From Acidimicrobiia bacterium (lineage in GTDB: Bacteria > Actinomycetota > Acidimicrobiia > Acidimicrobiales > Ilumatobacteraceae): DNA of 14,297 bases. Under the pieces are notes generated by a model. That model did no database searches and was not told the DNA's origin. It saw nothing but the letters and a program-made list of their open reading frames with translations. This document shows positions 1 to 5,454 of the stretch, in pieces. The position numbers and the translations under genes are program-made. The stretch covers positions 1-14,297 of the forward strand of contig JACDHN010000016.1 of assembly GCA_013821025.1 (NCBI GenBank), written 5' to 3'. Position 1 is the first letter of the stretch. Each line of letters starts with the position of its first letter.

Positions 1-1
1 A

Positions 2-934
2 GAAAGTACAGCGGCCGATGGAGGTGATCAGCTGACGATCGCGACGACCGTGGCTCCGATCACGAGCATCGTGTCGAACATCGTCGGTGATCGCGCCGAG
101 GTGGTCGGGATCGTGCCTGAGGGCACCAACTCGCACACCTTCGAACCGCAGCCGAGTGTTGCCGAGCTGTTGAGCACCGCCGATGTCGTCTACATCAACG
201 GTCTCGTGCTGGAGGAACCAACAAAGGAGCTCGCCGACCAGAACCTCAAGGACGGGGCGGAGATCGTCGAGCTGGGCACGCTCACGATCCCGGAGGACGA
301 GTACATCTACGACTTCTCGTTCCCGAAGTCCGAAGGCAAACCGAACCCGCACCTGTGGACTGATCCCACCCTCGCCAAGCGCTATGCGGAGATCGTCAAA
401 GACGACATGTCCGAACGAGACCCCGACAACGCCGACTACTACCAGACGAACTACGACGCCTTCTCGAAGGTGATCGACGAGTTCGACACTGCGATGCGCA
501 CGGCGTTCGACACGATCCCAGACGGGCAGCGGCGTCTGCTCACCTACCACGACGCCTACGCCTACTTCGCAGAGACTTACGATTGGGAGGTGATCGGCGC
601 CATCCAAGTATCGGACTTCGAAGACCCCACACCTGGTGAGGTGGCTGACCTGATCGACCAAGTCCGCACCGAGGATGTGCCGGCGATCTTCGGCTCGGAG
701 GTGTTCCCGAGCCCCGTGCTCGAACAGATCGGCAGCGAGGCCGGGGTGGAGTACGTCGACGTGCTCCGTGACGACGATCTGCCAGACGAACCAGGCGACG
801 CCGAGCACTCCTGGTTGGGCCTGATGCGATTCGACTTCGTGACGATGACCGATGCGCTCGGCGGTGATCCCGCTGCGCTCGAGGCGTTCGAGGTCCGCAA
901 CGTTGCCCCCGACGAGGCCGACTACCCGCAGTGA
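2..934 (+). CDS. Zinc/manganese-type ABC transporter substrate-binding protein (ZnuA/TroA family), 5' end missing
   Basis: This is the extracytoplasmic binding protein of a metal ABC importer (cluster A-I, ZnuA/TroA/PsaA family). It captures Zn2+ or Mn2+ outside the membrane and hands it to the permease encoded downstream. The reading frame is open to the left edge, so the start codon and lipoprotein or secretion signal lie outside the window; the internal GTG at 50 is not the true start. At least 310 residues are visible. Family metal-site motifs appear in order: NSHTFEP (His codon 134-136), NPHLWTDP, YHDAYAYF and FGSEVFPS, then an Asp-rich stretch near VDVLRDDDLP. The His in YHDAYAYF sits where Mn-specific PsaA has Glu, so zinc is slightly favoured. 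The long His-rich loop of many ZnuA proteins is absent, and substrate cannot be settled from sequence. The stop overlaps the ATPase start by 4 bp (GTGA), indicating translational coupling. Confidence 0.9.
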   Translation, partial: ESTAADGGDQLTIATTVAPITSIVSNIVGDRAEVVGIVPEGTNSHTFEPQPSVAELLSTADVVYINGLVLEEPTKELADQNLKDGAEIVELGTLTIPEDEYIYDFSFPKSEGKPNPHLWTDPTLAKRYAEIVKDDMSERDPDNADYYQTNYDAFSKVIDEFDTAMRTAFDTIPDGQRRLLTYHDAYAYFAETYDWEVIGAIQVSDFEDPTPGEVADLIDQVRTEDVPAIFGSEVFPSPVLEQIGSEAGVEYVDVLRDDDLPDEPGDAEHSWLGLMRFDFVTMTDALGGDPAALEAFEVRNVAPDEADYPQ

Positions 935-1719
935 CGTCGATCGGCATCTCGCTCATCCGTCTCGAACGGATCACTTGCAGCTACGGCGGCGAACCCGTAC
1001 TCGTCAACGTGGACCTGGATGTCACCGGCGACCAGTTCACCGGCGTCGTCGGCCCGTCTGGGTCCGGCAAGACGACCCTGCTACGCGTGCTACTCGGCAG
1101 CAACCGCCCGATCGCCGGTTCCGTCCACCGGTCACGAGGGGTGCGCGTCGGCTACGTCCCTCAAGTCGAGACCGTCAACTGGAGTTTCCCGGTGACCGTC
1201 GGCGAATGCGTGCGCATGGCCAACACCCGCGGCCGGCGCCTCCCGTGGGCGAACCGGAACGAGCTCCGCGAGGCGGAACAGGTGCTCGACCGGCTCGGCA
1301 TCGCCGAGCTCGCCGGTCGGCACATACGAGATCTCTCTGGCGGCCAGCAACAGCGCATGTTCATCGCCCGCGCCCTCCTCGGCCGGCCCCAGTTACTGCT
1401 GATGGACGAGCCGACCTCTGGGGTCGACGTTCACACTCGCCACGAGATCCTTCACCTGCTCGCCGACCTCCACGACGACGGCCTCGCCGTCATACTGACC
1501 ACTCACGACCTCAACGGCATCGCCTCCCATCTCCCACACCTCGTGTGCCTCAACACCGAGGTCATCGGCCACGGCCCGCCGGCCGCTGTGCTCACGCCAC
1601 CCATTCTCGAACGTACTTTCGGCGCCAAGATGGAGGTCCTGGAACACGCCGGCATGCCCATCGTCATCGACAACTTCACACACCCCCACAATGTCGTCCC
1701 ATTTCGGAAGCACGCCTGA
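931..1719 (+). CDS. Metal ABC transporter ATP-binding protein (ZnuC/MntB-like)
   Basis: This 262-residue cytoplasmic ATPase powers uptake by the Zn/Mn-type importer encoded around it. The ABC signatures are complete: Walker A GPSGSGKTT at residues 41-49, Q-loop Gln78, signature LSGGQQQR at about 135-142, Walker B LLLMDEP at about 155-161, the D-loop region SGVD, and the switch His in TTHD near residue 192. The C-terminal tail after residue 225 (HAGMPIVIDNFTHPH) is a feature of the metal-importer branch. The GTG start at 931 lies inside the end of the binding-protein gene (4-bp GTGA overlap), which fixes the start. The stop shares one base with the permease ATG at 1719. Length and motif order match the family, and the gene appears intact. 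Confidence 0.93.
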   Translation: MTSIGISLIRLERITCSYGGEPVLVNVDLDVTGDQFTGVVGPSGSGKTTLLRVLLGSNRPIAGSVHRSRGVRVGYVPQVETVNWSFPVTVGECVRMANTRGRRLPWANRNELREAEQVLDRLGIAELAGRHIRDLSGGQQQRMFIARALLGRPQLLLMDEPTSGVDVHTRHEILHLLADLHDDGLAVILTTHDLNGIASHLPHLVCLNTEVIGHGPPAAVLTPPILERTFGAKMEVLEHAGMPIVIDNFTHPHNVVPFRKHA

Positions 1720-2567
1720 TGGATGAGCTGCTACGCCCATTCGAGTTCGAGTTCTTCCGCAATGGACTCATCGTCGCCACCCTCGCCGGAGCACTGTGCG
1801 GCATGGTCGGCGTCTACGTCGTGCTCAAAGGAATGAGCTACATCGGTCACGGACTCTCCCACGCCATCTTCGGCGGTTTCGCAGCCAGCGCGCTGCTCGG
1901 CGTCAACTTCGTCCTCGGCGCCGGCGTCTGGGGTGTCGCATCAGCGCTCATGATCAACGGCGTGACGCGCCGACGCGTCATCGGCGCCGACGCCGCCATC
2001 GGCGTCATCACCACCGCATCTTTCGCCCTCGGACTGGCGCTGTTCGCCATCTTCGGGCGCCGAGGGCGCAGCTTCGACGCCGCCCTGTTCGGCAGCATCC
2101 TCGGCGTCAGCATCGCAGACGTCCTCGCCATCGGCGCCGTCACGCTGCTCGTCGGCGTTCTCGTCTTCTTCGGCTACCGCCAGCTGCTGTTCACCACGTT
2201 CGATCCCGAGGTGGCGGAGGCCTCCGGCGTCCGCACCGCACGGGTCGACGCCCTGCTAATGCTCGTCCTCGCCGCCGCCATCCTCGCCACGATGCAGGTG
2301 CTCGGTGTCACCCTCATCGCCGCCACCCTCGTCATCCCCGCCACAGTGGCCCGCATGCTCACCAGCTCCTTCAGCCGCATGCTGATCCTGGCCACCGCCA
2401 TCGGCGCGTTCACAGGCTTCGTCGGCATGAACCTCAGCTACCACCTCGACGTGCAGTCAGGCCCGACGATCGTGCTGGTCGGCGCCACGATCTTCGCAGC
2501 GGTCTTCGTCGTCTCCGGAGCACGAGCCCGCTACCGCCTCGCCGCGATCATCATCCCGCCGACCTGA
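1719..2567 (+). CDS. Metal ABC transporter permease (ABC-3 / ZnuB family)
   Basis: This 282-residue integral membrane subunit of the Zn/Mn-type importer forms the path through the cytoplasmic membrane. It is almost entirely hydrophobic, with about eight or nine predicted membrane segments (for example residues 16-36, 55-79, 92-112, 122-152, 178-210, 222-242 and 250-268). Family landmarks are the LSHAIFGGFAAS segment after the first helix, the cytoplasmic loop FDPEVAEASG that docks on the ATPase, and the ATLVIPATVAR helix. The ATG at 1719 overlaps the ATPase stop by one base (TGATG), so the three genes form one coupled operon. The same frame is open upstream to 852, but that part is antiparallel-looking Arg/Pro-rich noise over the ATPase gene. 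A GC-rich hairpin follows 3 bases after the stop. Confidence 0.93.
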   Translation: MDELLRPFEFEFFRNGLIVATLAGALCGMVGVYVVLKGMSYIGHGLSHAIFGGFAASALLGVNFVLGAGVWGVASALMINGVTRRRVIGADAAIGVITTASFALGLALFAIFGRRGRSFDAALFGSILGVSIADVLAIGAVTLLVGVLVFFGYRQLLFTTFDPEVAEASGVRTARVDALLMLVLAAAILATMQVLGVTLIAATLVIPATVARMLTSSFSRMLILATAIGAFTGFVGMNLSYHLDVQSGPTIVLVGATIFAAVFVVSGARARYRLAAIIIPPT

Positions 2568-2570
2568 GGC

Positions 2571-2593
2571 CCGCTCGGGCGCGGTCCGAGCGG
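2571..2593 (+). terminator. GC-rich hairpin just after the ABC importer operon
   Basis: A perfect 8-bp inverted repeat, CCGCTCGG (2571-2578) and CCGAGCGG (2586-2593), flanks a 7-nt loop. It begins 3 bases after the permease stop. No T-tract follows, so it may act as a tract-less actinobacterial terminator, a 3'-end stabiliser or a Rho-assisted stop. It lies between convergent genes and, being symmetric, could serve either strand. The rest of the gap to 2732 holds no convincing gene: only frames of about 25-43 codons without a supported start are open there. Confidence 0.5.
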
Positions 2594-2732
2594 TGATCGT
2601 GGCCATCGCCTAGATCCCCTGGCAGTTGTCCAGATCACTGCTGATTGAGCGCGGTCAGCACGGTGAGGTCGCCGGTCGTCGCTCGACGAAGTACCAGGTC
2701 ACCAACGTGGGTGGCACGGCTCGGCTCACGGG

Positions 2733-2948
2733 TCAGTGGTCGTGACCGTGGTCGTCCTCGAGTCCCTCCTGGTGCACGTGAGGATGATCGTGCATCGTGC
2801 CGTCGTCATGCTCGTGCTCGTCGTGACTGTGGTCGGTGTGCTCGTGGTCATGAGTGGCGTGGCTGTGGGTGTGCGTGACCTCCCCGTGGCTGTGGTCGTG
2901 CGCGTGGGGAACAGCGTGGTCGTGGTCGTCGTTATCGGTGTTGGTCAT
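2733..2948 (-). CDS. Possible separately translated His-rich peptide from an internal start in hypB
   Basis: The last 71 codons of hypB begin with an ATG at 2948 preceded by GGAGG (2955-2959, minus strand) with 6 bases between. That is a good Shine-Dalgarno arrangement exactly at the junction between the normal HypB end and the tail. The product would be a small soluble His/Asp-rich peptide (23 His of 71), like known histidine-rich nickel or zinc buffers such as Hpn or the SlyD tail. The ribosome site is seen; independent translation is inference. Alternatively the match is chance, or a relic of a gene fusion by stop loss. Confidence 0.3.
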   Translation of the reverse strand: MTNTDNDDHDHAVPHAHDHSHGEVTHTHSHATHDHEHTDHSHDEHEHDDGTMHDHPHVHQEGLEDDHGHDH

Positions 2949-3728
2949 CTGAGGCCTCCGGTTCAGGGTATCGAGCAGCCAGTTGCACCATTGGTCGATG
3001 CCCTGGCCGGTACGGGCGCTGGCGTGGATCACCTTCGCCTGCGGGTTGACGTCATTGAGGTAGCCGAGGAAGCGTGCCATGTCGAAGTCGAGGTGCGGGA
3101 GCAGGTCGACCTTGTTGACCACCACCACCGCGGCGGCGCGGAACATCACCGGGTACTTGAGCGGCTTCTCCTCACCCTCAGTCACCGCGTACACCATCGC
3201 CCTTGCATCCTGGCCCACGTCGAACTCCGCAGGGCACACCAGGTTGCCGACGTTCTCGATCACCAGCAGGTCGAGTTTGTCGAGACCGAGCCGACCGAGA
3301 CCCGACCGCACCATGGTCGCATCGAGATGGCACTCACCGCCGAAGCCGGCGCTGGTGTTGACCAACGACACCTGCGCACCGAGGCCGGAGAGGGCGTCGG
3401 CGTCGAGGCTGGTGGCGATGTCGCCTTCCAGAACGCCGATGCGCACCCGCTCGCCGAGGGCGGCGATGGTGCGCCGCAAGAGGGTGGTCTTGCCCGCTCC
3501 CGGGCCCGACATCAGGTTGACGGTGCGCACGCCGGCGGCAGCGAGGTCGCGGCGGTTGGCGTCGGCGATGCGGTCGTTCTCGGCGAGGATGTGCTCGAGC
3601 ACCTCGACCCGTTCGGTGCCCGTGTCGAGGTAGCCACTGTGATCACCTACGTCTCGATGATCGTGGTCGTGCTCGTCACTGTCGTGATCGTGCACGGTAC
3701 CGTCGGCGTGACGGTGGAATCGTCCCAT
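2733..3728 (-). CDS. hypB: HypB, GTPase metallochaperone for [NiFe]-hydrogenase maturation, with long His-rich C-terminal tail
   Basis: HypB is a SIMIBI-class GTPase that delivers nickel, with HypA, to the [NiFe]-hydrogenase large subunit in the cytoplasm. The protein has 331 residues. Residues 1-30 are His/Asp-rich (8 His). The G domain shows the P-loop GPGAGKTT at 75-82, the metal-site Cys133-His134 in GGECHLDA, Cys165 in GNLVCP, and NKVD at 205-208. The N-terminal CxxCGC nickel site of E. coli HypB is absent. The family's normal end is near residue 258 (WCNWLLDTLNRR). A further 71 residues contain 23 His, which is unusual. The start at 3728 is chosen because AGGAGG lies 7 bases upstream; the longer frame from 3788 runs over the probable promoter and adds no conserved sequence. 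No hypA or hydrogenase gene is visible, so the partner is unknown. The gene converges on the ABC importer and diverges from a toxin-antitoxin pair. Confidence 0.93.
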   Translation of the reverse strand: MGRFHRHADGTVHDHDSDEHDHDHRDVGDHSGYLDTGTERVEVLEHILAENDRIADANRRDLAAAGVRTVNLMSGPGAGKTTLLRRTIAALGERVRIGVLEGDIATSLDADALSGLGAQVSLVNTSAGFGGECHLDATMVRSGLGRLGLDKLDLLVIENVGNLVCPAEFDVGQDARAMVYAVTEGEEKPLKYPVMFRAAAVVVVNKVDLLPHLDFDMARFLGYLNDVNPQAKVIHASARTGQGIDQWCNWLLDTLNRRPQMTNTDNDDHDHAVPHAHDHSHGEVTHTHSHATHDHEHTDHSHDEHEHDDGTMHDHPHVHQEGLEDDHGHDH

Positions 3729-3783
3729 CAGGTGACCTCCTCGGCGACATCCAACGTCGCCATCGTTTCGTGGTTCTGCAGCC

Positions 3784-3789
3784 ATCATA
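3784..3789 (-). promoter_or_regulatory. Candidate -10 box for hypB
   Basis: On the minus strand the sequence reads TATGAT, one base from the TATAAT consensus, within a short AT-rich island in GC-rich DNA. Transcription would begin near 3777, giving a leader of about 49 bases that contains the AGGAGG site of hypB. No good -35 box is seen at the usual distance, so an activator or a weak promoter is possible. Confidence 0.45.
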
Positions 3790-3801
3790 TGCTACAATAT
3801 G
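3786..3801. promoter_or_regulatory. Inverted repeat between divergent hypB and toxin-antitoxin genes, possible operator
   Basis: CATAT (3786-3790) and ATATG (3797-3801) form an inverted repeat separated by 6 bases. It overlaps both the minus-strand TATGAT and the plus-strand TACAAT. Ribbon-helix-helix antitoxins usually repress their own promoters through short palindromes, so autoregulation here is plausible, and the same site could also affect hypB. The half-sites are short; this is inference. Confidence 0.35.
3793..3798 (+). promoter_or_regulatory. Candidate -10 box for the toxin-antitoxin operon, apparently leaderless
   Basis: TACAAT ends 7 bases before the antitoxin ATG at 3806. A transcript starting at normal distance would begin on or next to that ATG, so the mRNA is probably leaderless, as is common in actinobacteria. 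In keeping with this, no Shine-Dalgarno sequence lies before the ATG. The -35 region (about 3770-3775) is weak. Confidence 0.5.
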
Positions 3802-3805
3802 GTCC

Positions 3806-4102
3806 ATGGCTCGCACCCAAACCCTCGTGCAGCTAGACGACATCCTCCTGTCGCTCCTCGATCAGCGGGCCGCTCAGCGTGGTGTGTCGAGGAGCCAGGT
3901 GATCCGAGAAGCGGTCGAGGCCCATCTAGCGAGCGACCACGAGAGCGAGATCTCCCGCCAGATCCTCGCCGGATACGAACGCATCCCGCAGAGCACGCCG
4001 GACGAATGGGGCGATCCCAGCCGGTTCACGGCGGCGGCCGCACGCGATGCACACCGTCGGCTCGACGCAGAGGAACGATCAGCGGGACACGAAGCGTGGT
4101 AG
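3806..4102 (+). CDS. Ribbon-helix-helix (CopG/MazE-like) antitoxin
   Basis: This 98-residue protein is the likely antitoxin of a type II toxin-antitoxin pair; it would neutralise the downstream MazF-like toxin and bind its own promoter. Residues 3-10 (RTQTLVQL) fit the DNA-contacting beta strand, followed by a helix at about 12-25, the turn RGVSRSQ, and a second helix to about 43 (VIREAVEAHL). This is the RHH_1 layout. Residues 45-98 are polar and probably wrap the toxin; the segment PDEWGDPSRF is typical of such tails. The ATG at 3806 is preferred over the in-frame start at 3770 because the fold begins right after it and a -10 box lies between the two. The stop overlaps the toxin start by 7 bp. 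MazE antitoxins of the RHH type are known in mycobacteria. Confidence 0.85.
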   Translation: MARTQTLVQLDDILLSLLDQRAAQRGVSRSQVIREAVEAHLASDHESEISRQILAGYERIPQSTPDEWGDPSRFTAAAARDAHRRLDAEERSAGHEAW

Positions 4103-4407
4103 CGCGGGGTGAGGTTTGGTGGTCGGAAAGCCCGGACTGGGGCCGTCGGCCGGTGCTCATCCTCACCAGGGATGCCGTTGCAGATCGACTCTCTGCGGTG
4201 ATGTCCGCTCTGATCACCACCGTCCATCGGGAACTGCCTACCGAGGTCCCGCTCGACGAGGACGACGGGATGCCCCGACCGTGTGTCGTCAACCTCGACA
4301 ACGTCACGAGCGAGCCCCGCATCCACTTGACAGAGCGCATCACACGGCTGGGGCCCGAGCGCATGCAGCACGTCTGTCGAGCACTCGCGTACGCCACGGG
4401 CTGTTGA
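4096..4407 (+). CDS. MazF/PemK-family toxin (probable mRNA interferase)
   Basis: This 103-residue protein is probably a type II toxin that cleaves RNA when free of its antitoxin. It opens with the family's RGEVWW motif and continues with RRPVLIL (residues 17-23, including the conserved Arg), a beta strand ending in ITTVHR where MazF has its Thr/Ser motif, the VVNLDNV strand, and a C-terminal helix ERMQHVCRALAY. Length matches MazF (about 100-115 residues). The GTG at 4096 is the only sensible start: it lies two codons before the RGEVWW motif and overlaps the antitoxin stop by 7 bp, so translation is coupled. No inactivating change is evident. Target sequence specificity cannot be read from the sequence. 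Confidence 0.87.
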   Translation: MVARGEVWWSESPDWGRRPVLILTRDAVADRLSAVMSALITTVHRELPTEVPLDEDDGMPRPCVVNLDNVTSEPRIHLTERITRLGPERMQHVCRALAYATGC

Positions 4408-4466
4408 CGCGACGAAGGCCCGAACCGTGGACCAGGCTCAGCAGTCAGACTTGGGGGTGGTTCGCT

Positions 4467-4542
4467 TGGCAGCCCGTACGGGATTCGAACCCGTGCCGCC
4501 ACCTTGAGAGGGTGGTGTCCTAGGCCTCTAGACGAACGGGCC
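4467..4542 (-). tRNA. tRNA-Glu (anticodon CTC), CCA encoded
   Basis: The minus strand folds into a full cloverleaf. The acceptor is GGCCCGT with ACGGGCT, including a G1-U72 wobble. The anticodon stem CCACC/GGTGG encloses the loop CTCTCAA, giving anticodon CTC. The T arm is ACGGG-TTCGAAT-CCCGT. The discriminator is G (4470), and CCA is encoded at 4469-4467. It decodes GAG. A weak promoter-like TATCGT lies about 17 bases upstream (4559-4564), so it may have its own promoter or be read through from tRNA-Gln 92 bp upstream. Confidence 0.97.
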
Positions 4543-4558
4543 AAGCAAGCGACCTCGC

Positions 4559-4564
4559 ACGATA
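4559..4564 (-). promoter_or_regulatory. Possible -10 box for tRNA-Glu
   Basis: TATCGT on the minus strand ends 16 bases before the mature 5' end of tRNA-Glu. The -35 at 17 bases (TGCCGG) is poor. Processing from a longer tRNA-Gln/tRNA-Glu transcript would explain expression equally well. Confidence 0.3.
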
Positions 4565-4634
4565 CCAAGTCGCCGTGTCGCCCGGCACCCGCCGCGCTCA
4601 TTCGCCCAGATCGTGGTCGCGCGTGGTGGGCGTG

Positions 4635-4709
4635 TGGCTGGGGAGAGAGGAATCGAACCCCTAATAACAGATCCAGAATCTGCTGTGTTGCCTATTACAC
4701 CACTCCCCA
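4635..4709 (-). tRNA. tRNA-Gln (anticodon CTG), CCA encoded
   Basis: The minus strand starts TGGGGAG and ends CTCCCCA plus discriminator G (4638) and encoded CCA (4637-4635). Starting with U1 paired to A72 is a hallmark of tRNA-Gln. The anticodon stem GCAGA/TCTGT holds the loop TTCTGGA, giving anticodon CTG for codon CAG. The T arm has the usual GGTTCGATTCC form. It lies 40 bp after the DUF218 gene and 92 bp before tRNA-Glu, on the same strand as gltX. In bacteria without GlnRS this tRNA is first charged with glutamate by the enzyme encoded by gltX and then amidated by GatCAB. Confidence 0.97.
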
Positions 4710-4749
4710 GTGGTGCTTCCCGGAGGAGCGCCCGAGAGCCTACCGCTGG

Positions 4750-5454
4750 CTACAGCCGATCGAACCCGATGACCCGCCCCAGCATCACACCGCCCGCTTC
4801 TCGCAGCTCCCGCTTGAGGGCGGTGCCCCCCGTTACGACGGACGTCGTGGTCGGTGAGACATACGCCTCGAGTCCGGCCTCCTCTGCGATGAGCCGGCTG
4901 CGCAGCGCGTGGTACGGATCGGTGACGATCAAGACCCGGTCGAGGCCCCGCTGTTCGAGCTCGGCGGCCACGTTCTCCATCGACTCGAACGTCGTGGAGC
5001 CGGCGTTCTCGAGCAGGATCGCCGACTCGGGCACACCCCGCTCGGCGAGGTACGACGCCGAGGCCTGCGCTTCGGTAAAGCGGTCACCAGGACGACCACC
5101 ACCGGTGGTGACGACGACAGGAGCCAGCTCTCGGGGCCACAGCTCGGCGACGTGGTCGAGTCGCGCAGCCAACTGCGGTGAAGGCTCACCGTCGTACTGG
5201 GCGGCGCCGAGCACGACGATCGCATCCACCGGGCGGCCTTGGTCCGACTTGCCCGTCGACCAAACCTGGAGCAGCGAGACCACGTAGTAACCGAGCAGGA
5301 CGAGAACGACGAACAGCGTGACCAGCAGTGTGCGACGCAACAGCGGGCGACGACGCCGCCGCGAACGATCCCGAGGTGGGCGGCGCGCCTCGACTGGACG
5401 GATGATGCCGACCGGTGTGTCGTCGGTGTGGGTCGCCAACACGTCGTCAGCCAT
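4750..5454 (-). CDS. DUF218/YdcF-like membrane-anchored protein
   Basis: This 234-residue protein has a basic cytoplasmic N terminus (Arg-rich, residues 22-41), one membrane anchor at about 42-62, and a DUF218 domain at about 77-215, probably outside the membrane. Visible DUF218 landmarks are AIVVLGAAQYDGEPS, the TTGGGRPGDRFTEA loop, an ENAGSTTFESMENV segment with the conserved Ser/Thr and Glu, and VTDPYHALRS with the conserved His. The family (SanA, YdcF, ElyC) is linked to cell envelope integrity; its reaction is not firmly known. The ATG at 5454 lies 8 bp inside the end of gltX, so it is translationally coupled to it. The reason for pairing with GluRS is unclear. Confidence 0.88.
   Translation of the reverse strand: MADDVLATHTDDTPVGIIRPVEARRPPRDRSRRRRRPLLRRTLLVTLFVVLVLLGYYVVSLLQVWSTGKSDQGRPVDAIVVLGAAQYDGEPSPQLAARLDHVAELWPRELAPVVVTTGGGRPGDRFTEAQASASYLAERGVPESAILLENAGSTTFESMENVAAELEQRGLDRVLIVTDPYHALRSRLIAEEAGLEAYVSPTTTSVVTGGTALKRELREAGGVMLGRVIGFDRL

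Noticed and set aside
852..1718. Open frame upstream of the permease ATG, giving an apparent 571-residue protein
   Set aside because: This part overlaps the ATPase gene in another frame, is Arg/Pro/His-rich noise, and the permease family starts at the ATG at 1719.
2594..2732. Possible small gene in the gap between the importer and hypB
   Set aside because: Frames of about 25-43 codons are open on either strand, but none has a credible start with a ribosome site or a recognisable motif.
3729..3788. N-terminal extension of HypB from an ATG at 3788
   Set aside because: It would overlap the candidate -10 box and lacks a ribosome site, whereas the ATG at 3728 has AGGAGG at ideal spacing and the family's MGRFHRH opening.
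2736..3836. A 366-codon plus-strand frame opposite hypB
   Set aside because: It is Val-rich because it is the complement of His and Asp codons in hypB. The minus-strand frame has all GTPase motifs and a strong ribosome site.
4408..4466. Terminator hairpin after tRNA-Glu or after the toxin
   Set aside because: The best pairing is about 6 bp with two wobble pairs and has no T-tract, so it is too weak to report.
4408..4542. tRNA-Glu 3' end as an attachment site for a small island carrying the toxin-antitoxin pair
   Set aside because: No second copy of the tRNA 3' sequence and no integrase gene is seen in the window.
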